Origin: Brevundimonas sp. G8
Lineage (GTDB): Bacteria > Pseudomonadota > Alphaproteobacteria > Caulobacterales > Caulobacteraceae
Reading direction: 5' to 3'
Assembly (NCBI RefSeq): GCF_902506205.1
Contig: NZ_LR732816.1
Span: forward strand, 1,600,106 to 1,664,105
DNA length: 64,000 nucleotides
Part shown: positions 34,412-41,716 of the stretch, piece after piece
Numbering within the stretch: the first letter of the stretch is position 1
Layout: each line of letters starts with the position of its first letter
The notes under the pieces: model-generated
Told to the model about the DNA's origin: nothing
Seen by the model: only the letters and a program-made list of their open reading frames with translations
Databases searched by the model: none
Translations under genes and position numbers: made by a program

Positions 34412-34481
34412 TTTGCGTTTCCCCGCCTCGAAGACCGTCCGAGCCCTTCAAGGAGACGGTTGAAGATCCGAGGCAACGCCC

Positions 34482-35015
34482 ATGTGCGTCATCGAAACCT
34501 CTCCCGTCGTCGAGACCCGGCGTTTGGTGCTGCGCGCGCCCGCGCCCCAGGATGCGCCGCGCATCGCGGCCCTGGCCAACGACCTGGACATCGCGCGCAT
34601 GACCAAGCGCATGCCCCACCCGTTCCACATCGGCCATGCCGACGACTTCGTGCTGCAGGTCGCCTCGCAGGATCCGAGGCGGGCCAACACCTTCGTCATC
34701 GACCATGAGGACGTCGGCCCGATCGGCGTGATCGGCCTGTTCGAGGGCGAGGATCGGGTGCCCGAGACGGGCTACTGGATCGGGCGGGACTACTGGGGTC
34801 GGGGCTTCGCCACCGAGGCGCTGGACGCCGCCCTGGTCTGGGCCAGCCGCAAGTGGAAGCGTCGGGCGCTGGTCGCCGGGCATTTCGCCGACAACCCGGC
34901 GTCCGGTCGCGTGCTGGAAAAGGCGGGCTTCCTCTACACCGGCGAGACGCGCCGGGCGTGGAGCAAGGCGCGTCGGGCCGAGGCGGACACCCGCATGATG
35001 GTCTGGCTGGCCTGA
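34482..35015 (+). CDS. GNAT family N-acetyltransferase (RimJ/RimL-like)
   Basis: This 177-residue acetyltransferase uses acetyl-CoA. VETRRLVLRAPAPQDAPRIAALAND is the usual start of the RimJ/RimL branch. GYWIGRDYWGRGFATEALDAAL carries the acetyl-CoA binding motif A (R/Q-x-x-G-x-G/A) and NPASGRVLEKAGF is motif B. The substrate could be a ribosomal protein N-terminus or a small molecule. In Caulobacter a similar gene lies between rpmA and obgE, as I recall it. Here obgE is missing from the neighbourhood. Confidence 0.88.
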   Translation: MCVIETSPVVETRRLVLRAPAPQDAPRIAALANDLDIARMTKRMPHPFHIGHADDFVLQVASQDPRRANTFVIDHEDVGPIGVIGLFEGEDRVPETGYWIGRDYWGRGFATEALDAALVWASRKWKRRALVAGHFADNPASGRVLEKAGFLYTGETRRAWSKARRAEADTRMMVWLA

Positions 35016-35029
35016 GGGCCGGCCAGGCG

Positions 35030-35227
35030 TCAGCCGCCGGCCATGGTCGGTCCATAGACGGCGGCGGCGGCGATCAGGCCAACCACCAGCATGGCGCCCG
35101 CGCCGGCGATGAAGGTCGCGATGGTCTTGGAACGGCGGCGCCGCATGCCGCCGGCCTTGTATTTGCGGATGATGACCGACGGCCCTCGCGTAAAGGCCTC
35201 GGACCCTATGATGTTGTGTTGGGACAA
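35030..35227 (-). CDS. Possible small basic membrane protein
   Basis: This 65-residue frame has a basic central stretch (MRRRRSKT) followed by one hydrophobic segment of about 20 residues. The longest form starts with TTG at 35227. An ATG at 35146 would give 38 residues. No ribosome-binding site stands out and no family is recognised, so it could be spurious. If it is not a gene, the gap 35016-35342 holds nothing else that I can name. Confidence 0.35.
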   Translation of the reverse strand: MSQHNIIGSEAFTRGPSVIIRKYKAGGMRRRRSKTIATFIAGAGAMLVVGLIAAAAVYGPTMAGG

Positions 35228-35342
35228 AAAAAGCGCTCCCCGAACTCTCGCACAGAAGCGGCGATCAGTCCGGGGCGCTCGCGGCCAGAAGATGGCGATC
35301 CGCGTTACCGGGGTCGCATCTTCGTGACATGGCTCTCTCGGG

Positions 35343-35858
35343 TCACAGGGTGACGGCGACGACTCGGCCGCCGCGCGTCTGAACCGACCGCATCAGCACC
35401 AGAGGCGCATCGCCCGCCGTCACCGGCACGATCAGGAACCAGCCGCCGTCCGGCAGGTCATCGAAGCGGAAGCGGCCGTTCTCGCAGCGCGTATCGCGCA
35501 CATAGGTCCGATAGTCGGCGTTGGCGTCGGCGACGGTGCGGGCGCGGACCACGGCGGCCGGCACGGCCGCACGCTCGGTCGAGCCGTACAGGGTGCGGAA
35601 GCGGGCGCGGGTGTAGGGCGTGTCGGGGGTGAGACCGACATTGGCGACACAGGCGAAGGCCTTGCCGTCCTGGGCGAAGGCGACCTGGCCCTGAATACTG
35701 TTGCGGCCGGGCATCTGGGACCAGCCGAAGTCACCTTCGTCGAAGGCCGCAGGTCCGGCGTATGGCAGGCCGCCTCCGGTCGTGGGGGCGCAGGCCGAAA
35801 GGGCGGCGGCGGCCAGGGCGAGGGCGAGGCCTGGGGCGGCGAAGGGGCGGATCGACAT
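35343..35858 (-). CDS. Putative lipoprotein of unknown function
   Basis: This 171-residue protein has a lipoprotein signal: the lipobox ALSAC places the lipidated cysteine at residue 23, followed by APTTGGG. The mature part is rich in beta-strand pattern (GQVAFAQDGKAFACVANVGLTPDTPYTRARF, CENGRFRFDDLPDGGWFLIVPV). Its FDDLPDGGWFLIVPV segment resembles a carboxypeptidase regulatory-like or prealbumin-like fold, but I cannot assign a family. It is divergent from the ilvA-type gene. Confidence 0.7.
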   Translation of the reverse strand: MSIRPFAAPGLALALAAAALSACAPTTGGGLPYAGPAAFDEGDFGWSQMPGRNSIQGQVAFAQDGKAFACVANVGLTPDTPYTRARFRTLYGSTERAAVPAAVVRARTVADANADYRTYVRDTRCENGRFRFDDLPDGGWFLIVPVTAGDAPLVLMRSVQTRGGRVVAVTL

Positions 35859-36035
35859 GGGGGGCTTCTCCGATGATCGTCACGGTCGCGGGGACGACCA
35901 AGCCCACTATCGCACGACCCGGCGCCCGACTTCCACGGTCAAGATGTCCGCCTCTGGACCCAGGCCCGGCAACGCGCGAAACAGACCCGAACAACGCGCC
36001 CATTCGTCGAGGCGCGACAGCTCGGAAACGCCCGC

Positions 36036-37238
36036 ATGACCGTCACCTTCGCCGACATCCAAGCCGCCCGCGCCCGGATCGCCGGTCAGGTCGACCACAC
36101 CCCGACCCGCTATTCCAGGAAGCTGTCGCAGCTGACCGGGGCCGAGGTCTGGGTCAAGTTCGACAACCTGCAATTCACCGGCAGCTTCAAGGAACGCGGC
36201 GCGCTGAACCGCCTGCTGATGCTGAGCCCCGAGGAGCGCAAGCGCGGGGTGGTGGCGGCCAGCGCCGGCAACCACGCCCAGGCCCTGGCCTATCACGGCG
36301 GGCGGCTGGGGGTGCCGGTGACCATCGTGATGCCGGAGGGGACGCCCTTCGCCAAGATCAACGGCACCCGGTCGCACGGGGCCACGGTCGTGATCCAAGG
36401 GCTGGACTTCACCGGTTCGACCGAGGAGGCCAAGCGGCTGGAGGTCGAGAAGGGCTATGTCTTCGTCTCGGCCTTCGACGACGCGGGCATCGTGGCGGGC
36501 CAGGGGGTGTGCGCCATCGAGTTCCTGGAGGATGCGCCCGACATCGAGGCCCTGATCATCCCCATCGGCGGGGGCGGGCTGATCGCGGGCTGCGCCATCG
36601 CGGCCAAGGCGATGAAGCCGGACATCAAGGTGTTCGGGGTCGAGGCCGCGCGCTATCCGTCCTTCACCGCGCGGCGGGCGGGCCTGCCGCCGGTCTGCAC
36701 CGGCCAGACCATCGCCGAGGGCATCGCCATCAAGGCGGTGGGCGACATCCCCTTTGCTTTGGCCGACCCGCTGGTGGACGAGGTCTTCGTCTGCGAGGAG
36801 GCGGACTTCGAACGGGCCGTGGCCCACTACGTCACCTATGAGAAGACGGTGTCCGAGGGCGCGGGGGCGGGCGGTCTGGCGGCCCTGCTGGCCTATCCCG
36901 AGCGGTTCAAGGGGATGAAGGTCGGGCTGGAGCTGTGCGGCGGAAACATCGATGCGCGAATGCTGGCCGTGGTGCTGAATCGCGAGATGGTCCGTGAACG
37001 GAGGTTGCTGGTTTACCGCATCCTGGGCGACGATCGGCCGGGCATGCTGTCGGCCATGGCGGCGGTGATCGGCGGCCTGGGCGGCAACATCATCGACGTG
37101 GTTCACAACCGCCTGGCGCTGGACGTGCCGGCCAAGGGCGCCGAGTTCGACATCATGGTCGAAACGCGCGATAGCGCCCACGCCGACGAGATCGGCGAGG
37201 CCTTGAAGGAACGCGGCTATGAACTTCGGATGGGGTAA
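36036..37238 (+). CDS. ilvA: Threonine ammonia-lyase with ACT domain
   Basis: This PLP enzyme deaminates threonine to 2-oxobutyrate, the first step of isoleucine synthesis or of threonine catabolism. The 400-residue protein has the catalytic lysine Lys52 in GSFKERGA, the GGGGLIAG phosphate-binding loop (about 183-190) and ASAGNHAQ. A single C-terminal ACT domain (about 325-400) starts LLVYRILGDDRPGML. One ACT domain of this type fits the short, TdcB-like form rather than E. coli IlvA with two domains. It overlaps the next gene by 20 bp. Confidence 0.92.
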   Translation: MTVTFADIQAARARIAGQVDHTPTRYSRKLSQLTGAEVWVKFDNLQFTGSFKERGALNRLLMLSPEERKRGVVAASAGNHAQALAYHGGRLGVPVTIVMPEGTPFAKINGTRSHGATVVIQGLDFTGSTEEAKRLEVEKGYVFVSAFDDAGIVAGQGVCAIEFLEDAPDIEALIIPIGGGGLIAGCAIAAKAMKPDIKVFGVEAARYPSFTARRAGLPPVCTGQTIAEGIAIKAVGDIPFALADPLVDEVFVCEEADFERAVAHYVTYEKTVSEGAGAGGLAALLAYPERFKGMKVGLELCGGNIDARMLAVVLNREMVRERRLLVYRILGDDRPGMLSAMAAVIGGLGGNIIDVVHNRLALDVPAKGAEFDIMVETRDSAHADEIGEALKERGYELRMG

Positions 37239-37734
37239 GGCGGCAATCGTCGCGGCCTTCTTGCTGGCGGGCTGCGGCCAGGCCGAGCCGGTCGATCCGA
37301 ACGCGGGCAAGGCCGAGGCGGTCGCCTTCATGGCCGAGAACGCCAAGGCCGAGGGCGTCGTGACCCTGCCCAGCGGCCTGCAATACAAGGTGGTGCAGGC
37401 GGGGCCGGCCAGCGGCCTCAGCCCGGACCGCAACGACCTGGTCAAGGTCGATTACGAGGGCAAGCTGGTCGACAACAGCGTGTTCGACAGCTCGTTCGCG
37501 CGCGGCGCGCCGGCCGTGTTCACGCCCGAGGAAGTGGTCAAGGGCTGGACCGAGGCGCTGCAGAAGATGCGCGTCGGCGACGAATGGCTGCTCTATGTCC
37601 CGCCCGAGCTGGGCTATGGCGAGCGCAACAGCCCTAAGATCCCGGCGAATTCGGTGCTGATCTTCCGGCTGAAACTGCTGGACGTGGCCAAGGTGCCGGG
37701 CGGTGGATCGGGTGCGGCGACGGCGATGGGGTGA
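37219..37734 (+). CDS. FKBP-type peptidyl-prolyl isomerase lipoprotein
   Basis: This folding catalyst of 171 residues has a lipobox LLAGC with Cys19, so it is predicted to be anchored to a membrane and to face the periplasm. The FKBP domain (about 50-155) shows LPSGLQYKVVQAG, VKVDYEGKLVDNSVFDSSFARG, VVKGWTEALQKMRVGDEWLLYVPPELGYGER and IPANSVLIFRLKLLDV. The ATG lies inside the 3' end of the threonine ammonia-lyase gene. The overlap implies co-translation. It is followed by a family B repeat. Confidence 0.93.
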   Translation: MNFGWGKAAIVAAFLLAGCGQAEPVDPNAGKAEAVAFMAENAKAEGVVTLPSGLQYKVVQAGPASGLSPDRNDLVKVDYEGKLVDNSVFDSSFARGAPAVFTPEEVVKGWTEALQKMRVGDEWLLYVPPELGYGERNSPKIPANSVLIFRLKLLDVAKVPGGGSGAATAMG

Positions 37735-37742
37735 CGGCTTCC

Positions 37743-37888
37743 ATCTCCTCCCTGCGAAGCGGGGAGGTGGCGCGGCGCCGCTTGGCGACGTGACGGAGGG
37801 GTTCTGTGCCGCATCACCAGCGCCTGTGGGACGTCAAGAGCCCCTCCACCGCTTCGCGGTACCCCTCCCCGCGAAGCGGGGAGGAGAC
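37743..37888. repeat. Paired palindromic repeat, family B, intergenic copy 2
   Basis: Outer words ATCTCCTCCC and GGGGAGGAGAC are inverted. Inside are GACGGAGGGGTTCT and AGAGCCCCTCCACC, separated by a spacer with CGCCTGT, as in the copy at 27675. It occupies the first half of the 339-bp gap between the convergent FKBP and queG genes. Confidence 0.8.
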
Positions 37889-38073
37889 GAAAAAAGTGCA
37901 CTGCGAATTTTTTGAGTGCACTTTAGTGCAGATTTTTGCGAGCGGTTTGCAAGTCTGTCGTTGGGCGGATGTCAAAGACCAGGGCGGCATCATAACCCAG
38001 CGTGCAGGGGCGGTGGGGTAGCGGTCGCTGGTCGTCTTCAGGGCTTTGAAATCGCTACGGTTCGTTGCGGCGA
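37889..38073. other. AT-rich non-coding stretch with phased AGTGCA repeats
   Basis: AGTGCACT lies at 37895-37902 and 37915-37922, and AGTGCA at 37925-37930. Their starts are exactly 20 and 10 bp apart, on one helical face. They alternate with A or T runs of five to six bases, which is striking in a GC-rich genome. The remaining bases up to queG hold no recognisable gene, tRNA or terminator. This is the second half of the only gap above 300 bp in the window. Confidence 0.5.
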
Positions 38074-39201
38074 TTATGCGGGTTGAGCGGTTTCGGACCG
38101 TCGCCATTCGGCCAGGACCTGGGGGTCGGTCTCTGTGGTAGCCTCGGCCAGGGTCGCGAATTCACCGGGGCATGTCAGCCGCGAAAGCGCCCAGACGGCG
38201 GCGCCGCGCACCAGGGGCGAGGGGTCGGCCAGCAGGGCTTTCGTCGGGGCGATCAGGGACGCGTCGCCCGAGTTGCCGACGGCGTAGAGGACGTTCCGCA
38301 GGAAGCGGTCGCGGCCGATGCGCTTGACCGGGCTCTTGGTGAACAGGGCGCGGAAGGCGGCGTCGTCCAGCGCCAGCAGGTCGTGCAGCCGGGGGCTTTC
38401 GAAGGCCTCGCGCGGCAAAAGCCGAATCTCGCGCGCTTCCTGCGCGAACTTGTTCCACGGGCAGACCGCCAGACAGTCATCGCAGCCATAGATGCGCGAG
38501 CCGGTCAGGGTGCGGAACTCGACCGGCCAGGGATCGGCGAACTCGATGGTCAGGTAGGACAGGCAGCGCCGGGCATCGAGCTGGAACGGGGCGGGAAAGG
38601 CCTTGGTCGGACAGGCGTCGAGACAGGCGGTGCACCGGCCGCAGTGTTCGGTCTCGGCCGCGTCCGGCTCGATCTCGGCGGCGGTCAGGATGGTGCCCAG
38701 GAACAGCCAGTTGCCGTGGGTGCGGCTGAGCAGATTGGTGTGCTTGCCCTGCCAGCCCAGGCCGGCGCGCTGGGCCAACGGCTTCTCCATTAATGGGGCG
38801 GTGTCGACGAAGACCTTGATGTCGGCGCCGTTGCGGGCCGCGATTTGACCCGCCAGCTGTTTCAGCCGGCCCTTGATGACCTCGTGATAGTCGTCGCCGC
38901 GCGCATAGACCGAGATATAGCCGGCCGAGCGGTCGGCCAGCTGGTCCAGCGGATTGTCGTCGGGGCCGTAGTTCATGCCCAGGACGATGGCGGTCCGCGC
39001 CTCGTCCCACATGGCGGTGGGGTGCTGGCGGCGATCCAGCGTCGTCTGCATCCACTCCATGTCGCCATGCCGGCCCTCGTCCACGAAACGCCGCAGCCGC
39101 TCGCCCGCCGGCCAGGCGTCGGCCGCCGAGGCGAAGCGGCAGACATCGAAGCCGAGTTCGGCCGCGCGCTGGCGGATGAAGGTTTTCAGGCGGTCGGACA
39201 C
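38074..39201 (-). CDS. queG: Epoxyqueuosine reductase
   Basis: QueG carries out the last step of queuosine synthesis on tRNA, reducing epoxyqueuosine with cobalamin and two iron-sulfur clusters. The 375-residue protein shows CGRCTACLDACPTKAF, CLSY and CDDCLAVCPWNKFA for the two 4Fe-4S clusters. YARGDDYH and VDTAPLMEKPLAQRAGLGWQGKHTNLL belong to the B12-binding region. The C-terminus has HEAT-like helices. The start is a GTG. It is near fzlA and uppP, which accompany queG in many alphaproteobacteria. Confidence 0.95.
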   Translation of the reverse strand: MSDRLKTFIRQRAAELGFDVCRFASAADAWPAGERLRRFVDEGRHGDMEWMQTTLDRRQHPTAMWDEARTAIVLGMNYGPDDNPLDQLADRSAGYISVYARGDDYHEVIKGRLKQLAGQIAARNGADIKVFVDTAPLMEKPLAQRAGLGWQGKHTNLLSRTHGNWLFLGTILTAAEIEPDAAETEHCGRCTACLDACPTKAFPAPFQLDARRCLSYLTIEFADPWPVEFRTLTGSRIYGCDDCLAVCPWNKFAQEAREIRLLPREAFESPRLHDLLALDDAAFRALFTKSPVKRIGRDRFLRNVLYAVGNSGDASLIAPTKALLADPSPLVRGAAVWALSRLTCPGEFATLAEATTETDPQVLAEWRRSETAQPA

Positions 39202-39264
39202 GGGGCGGGGGATAGCACAGTTTCTTGCGCGCCGTTCGGGGCGGAGCGGGTCTCTCTTTCGCTC

Positions 39265-39366
39265 GTCATCCTAGGCCTCGTGCCTAGGATCCATAAACAC
39301 GGGAGGTGCCGGTGCGCACCATCGAAGACCGGGCGTCTGGATCCTAGGCACAAGGCCTAGGATGAC
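39265..39366. repeat. Long inverted repeat, family D, copy 1
   Basis: GTCATCCTAGGC starts a 29-bp arm (39265-39293) that pairs, with one mismatch, to the arm ending GCCTAGGATGAC (39338-39366). Each arm is internally palindromic around CCTAGG and GATCC. The 44-bp spacer contains GAAGAC. It lies between queG and DUF2239, both on the minus strand. A relative lies at 59498-59602. Confidence 0.85.
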
Positions 39367-39392
39367 GGGAAAAATGGTGCGGAAGGGCGCGC

Positions 39393-39911
39393 TTATTCGC
39401 CGTCGAACAGCTCCAAGATCTGGGCCTGGATGTCGGTAGGCCAGGGCGTGATCAGGGCGGTCAGGCGGTCGCGGTCGGCGGCGAACAGGGCGCGGCTGGC
39501 CTCTTCGAAGTCGGGGGCGTCGCCAGCCATCTCGACCATGAAGCCATAGGCGGCGTCGGTGCGGCGGCGGCGCGCATCGTCGTCGGCGCCGGTCTTGCGG
39601 GCTTGTTCAACCAGACGGCGCAGGGCGGCCGAGGCGCCGCCGGGCTGGGCCGCCAGCCAGTCCCAGTGACGGGGCAGGAGGGTAACCTCGCGCGCGGCGA
39701 CGCCCAGGCGCGGGCGACCGCGCCGGGGTGGGGGCGCCGGTCGCAGATCGAGATCGACGGCGCGCCCGGTCTGGAGGTCGAAGACGCGCAGAGCGGCCTG
39801 GGGCGACGCCGACAGGGCGGTCTGGAAGGCGGCCGACACGACGGCTTCGGACCCCTTGGCGATCCGGTCGGGGCCGTCGAACAGGACCAGTCGGCGAATC
39901 TCATCGTCCAT
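39393..39911 (-). CDS. DUF2239 family protein
   Basis: This is a 172-residue cytoplasmic protein of the DUF2239 family. Visible features are the N-terminal LVLFDGPDRIAKGS, FDLQTGRAVDLDLR, GRPRLGVAAREVTLLPRHWDWLAAQPGGASAALRRLVEQARK and a C-terminal FMVEMAGDAPDFEEASRALFAADRDRL. The middle LGV..REVTLLPRHW..L element resembles a ribbon-helix-helix-like strand-helix unit, hinting at nucleic-acid binding, but the function is not known. It is divergent from a GIY-YIG gene, with a palindrome 4 bp upstream of its start and no ribosome-binding site. Confidence 0.85.
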   Translation of the reverse strand: MDDEIRRLVLFDGPDRIAKGSEAVVSAAFQTALSASPQAALRVFDLQTGRAVDLDLRPAPPPRRGRPRLGVAAREVTLLPRHWDWLAAQPGGASAALRRLVEQARKTGADDDARRRRTDAAYGFMVEMAGDAPDFEEASRALFAADRDRLTALITPWPTDIQAQILELFDGE

Positions 39912-39914
39912 ATA

Positions 39915-39957
39915 TTTACCCGGGTAAAATTAGCAGATAGGATAATACCCGGATAAT
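39915..39957. promoter_or_regulatory. Palindromic operator candidates between DUF2239 and GIY-YIG genes
   Basis: TTTACCCGGGTAAA (39915-39928) is a perfect 14-bp palindrome. AATACCCGGATAAT (39944-39957) matches 10 of its 14 positions. Both are inside the 59-bp divergent gap, with AT-rich promoter-like bases between them, so one repressor could control both genes. The regulator is not in the window. Confidence 0.6.
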
Positions 39958-39970
39958 AAGGAAGGCCGTC

Positions 39971-40303
39971 ATGACCACAAGCCGCAAGACCCTGATCGCC
40001 GAATACAAGGAGCGGGTGACCATCGCCGGCGTCTATGCCGTGATCTGCAGCGCGACGGGTCAGGCCTGGGTCGGCAAGAGCCGCCACATCGACACCGAAC
40101 AGAACGGCCTGTGGTTCGCGCTGCGCCACGGCGGCAGTCCGTATCGGTCGCTTCAGGCGGCGTGGAAGGCGCACGCGCCCGAGGATTTCCGCTTCGAACA
40201 GCTGGACCGCCTGCCGGAGGACCTCTCCGATCTGCGGCGCAAGGATGAGTTGGTCAGTCGCGCCAAGCTGTGGATCGCACGGCTGGGCGCCGAGGCGCTG
40301 TAA
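39971..40303 (+). CDS. GIY-YIG nuclease family protein
   Basis: This 110-residue protein has the GIY-YIG signature in the form AGVYAVICSATGQAWVGKS (about residues 19-37), with GVY and WVG for the GIY and YIG triads. A conserved arginine follows in SRHID. EYKERVTIAGVY and the C-terminal LRRKDELVSRAKLWI complete the small domain. A GAAGG box precedes the ATG. It is divergent from DUF2239, a pairing that suggests a common role in DNA processing, though this is inference. Confidence 0.85.
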   Translation: MTTSRKTLIAEYKERVTIAGVYAVICSATGQAWVGKSRHIDTEQNGLWFALRHGGSPYRSLQAAWKAHAPEDFRFEQLDRLPEDLSDLRRKDELVSRAKLWIARLGAEAL

Positions 40304-40320
40304 GGGCGGCGCACCCTTTA

Positions 40321-40493
40321 CTTTCGTCATTCCGGGCGCAGCGTAGCGGAGACCTGGAACCCAGCGGCGCCGAAGGCGAAATCTATCCGACGCACGCAGT
40401 TTGAAGATCGAATCTGCGACAGGTTCGCGCTCACGCGCGCCGCTGGGTTCCAGCTCTGCGGGCCAAGCGGCCCTTCGCCCGGAATGACGAAAG
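40321..40493. repeat. Long nested inverted repeat, family E
   Basis: The outer arms CTTTCGTCATTCCGGGCG (40321-40338) and its exact complement (40476-40493) enclose a second pair. That inner pair is CTGGAACCCAGCGGCGC (40354-40370) with its complement (40437-40453). The 66-bp core includes GAATC. It lies after the GIY-YIG gene. Terminal CGTCATTCCGGGCG-type repeats are common in alphaproteobacterial genomes, but no transposase is present. Confidence 0.85.
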
Positions 40494-40585
40494 GTGTTTT
40501 TGCTTAGAAATCCAGGGTCTGCGTATCTTGCTTGTCGCTCGTAATTCCTCGCAAATGTTTAGCTTAGGCGCGATGGGGTGGCGGG

Positions 40586-40897
40586 TTGATAAGTGCTGGG
40601 CATAGGTGGGCGGGCTGGCTTGCGCTCCTGGGCGTAGGTAGCGTGTTCCTGCTCTTCGTCAGCAGGCTGCCGGGGAACGATGCTTCAACGGTGAAAGCTG
40701 TCAACAAAGTCGTGTCTAAACCATCCCGCTGTTCAGCAGGTTTCACGGCGACATCGAATCTTATTGGGACCTTGGAGCAGGGAGAGATCGTCAAATCGAT
40801 CTCCGCACGAAACGGTATGGATTACGTCGACTGGCGTGGAGGATGCTGGGTCGTTTCGCAAAACATGACTCCACTAACCGATCCAGCTTCTAAATAG
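40586..40897 (+). CDS. Orphan protein with N-terminal membrane helix and SH3-like region
   Basis: This 103-residue protein begins with a TTG and has one hydrophobic helix (residues 8-27). A short extracytoplasmic domain follows with CSAGFTATSNLIGTLEQGEIVKSISARNGMDYVDWRGGCWV. The spacing of small hydrophobic residues, G.IV and CWV, resembles a bacterial SH3-like domain. The two cysteines could form a disulfide. Base composition and codon use are noticeably lower in GC than in the neighbours, which suggests recent acquisition. No family is recognised with certainty. Confidence 0.5.
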   Translation: MISAGHRWAGWLALLGVGSVFLLFVSRLPGNDASTVKAVNKVVSKPSRCSAGFTATSNLIGTLEQGEIVKSISARNGMDYVDWRGGCWVVSQNMTPLTDPASK

Positions 40898-40968
40898 ACG
40901 GTATTCGGGACGTTGGTTCGACGTCCCTGATCTACTCACTTGGGCCGTTCGCCTTGACCGCTTGCATC

Positions 40969-41655
40969 TCAGAAATCCAGATCCGCATACCACGCTGAGG
41001 GCGGCACGCCGACGAAGCGGTCCGCCAGCAGGGGGCGGAAGCAGGGGCGGGATTTGAGCTTGGAGTACCAGGTCTTCAGCCCAGGCCAGTTCTTCCACTG
41101 GATCTCGCCGAAATAGTCGAGGACCGACAGGTGGGCGGCGGCGATCAGGTCGGCCTGACTGAGGCGACGGCCGGCCAGCCAGTCGCGGGCGGCGACCAGA
41201 TCCTCCAGCATGGCGAGGTGGGTCTTCAGGGCGTCGCGGCCCTCGCGCAGGGCGCGGGCTTCGGGCGGGCCCAGCTTGAGCAGGGGTTTCTCCATCCGCT
41301 CGTGCAGCAGGACCGAGTCCACGTCGTCGGTAAAGCGGCGCTCGAACCAGCCGGTCAGGCGGCGGGCCTCGGCGCGTTCGGCGAGGTCGGCGGGCAGCAG
41401 CAGGGGCCCCTTCTGCTGATCCTCGATCCAGCCCAGGACGGCGGGCAGTTCGCACAGCACCAGCGGGCGGCCGCGATCCATCGTCTGGATCACCGGCGGC
41501 AGGCCTGATGGGTTGAAGTCGTTGACCGGGCAGTCGGCCTCCCACGGACGGACCGGGGTGTCGGTCCATTCGATCCGCGCTTCGCCCAGGGCCAGGCGCG
41601 CGGCGCGCGAGGCGGGCTGGAAGGCGAAGTGGAAGAGAACGCAAGGGTCGGCCAT
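40969..41655 (-). CDS. fzlA: FtsZ-binding GST-like protein FzlA
   Basis: FzlA is a glutathione S-transferase-like protein that binds FtsZ, curves its filaments and links them to septal wall synthesis in Caulobacter. The 228-residue protein has the GST fold: thioredoxin-like N-terminus with PASRAARLALGEA and an all-helical C-terminus with DWLAGRRLSQADLIAAAHLSVLDYFGEI. The C-terminal RPLLADRFVGVPPSAWYADLDF tail is the part I recall as characteristic of FzlA and required for function. Tandem location between queG and uppP matches other alphaproteobacteria. GSH binding is not expected. Confidence 0.87.
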   Translation of the reverse strand: MADPCVLFHFAFQPASRAARLALGEARIEWTDTPVRPWEADCPVNDFNPSGLPPVIQTMDRGRPLVLCELPAVLGWIEDQQKGPLLLPADLAERAEARRLTGWFERRFTDDVDSVLLHERMEKPLLKLGPPEARALREGRDALKTHLAMLEDLVAARDWLAGRRLSQADLIAAAHLSVLDYFGEIQWKNWPGLKTWYSKLKSRPCFRPLLADRFVGVPPSAWYADLDF

Positions 41656-41716
41656 CAGGGGTTGATGCGCCCCGACCCGTTAATGCGCGTTTACTGCATT
41701 GAAATTGGGCGCAAGG

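Noticed and set aside
37814..38107. 97-residue minus-strand frame in the FKBP-queG gap
   Set aside because: Its C-terminal part is encoded by the palindromic repeat and the rest overlaps the queG 3' end and AT-rich array. There is no sign of a real protein.
41680..41694. CtrA-like TTAA-N6-TTTAC upstream of fzlA
   Set aside because: Spacer is six, not seven, and the second half has a mismatch. Too weak to call.
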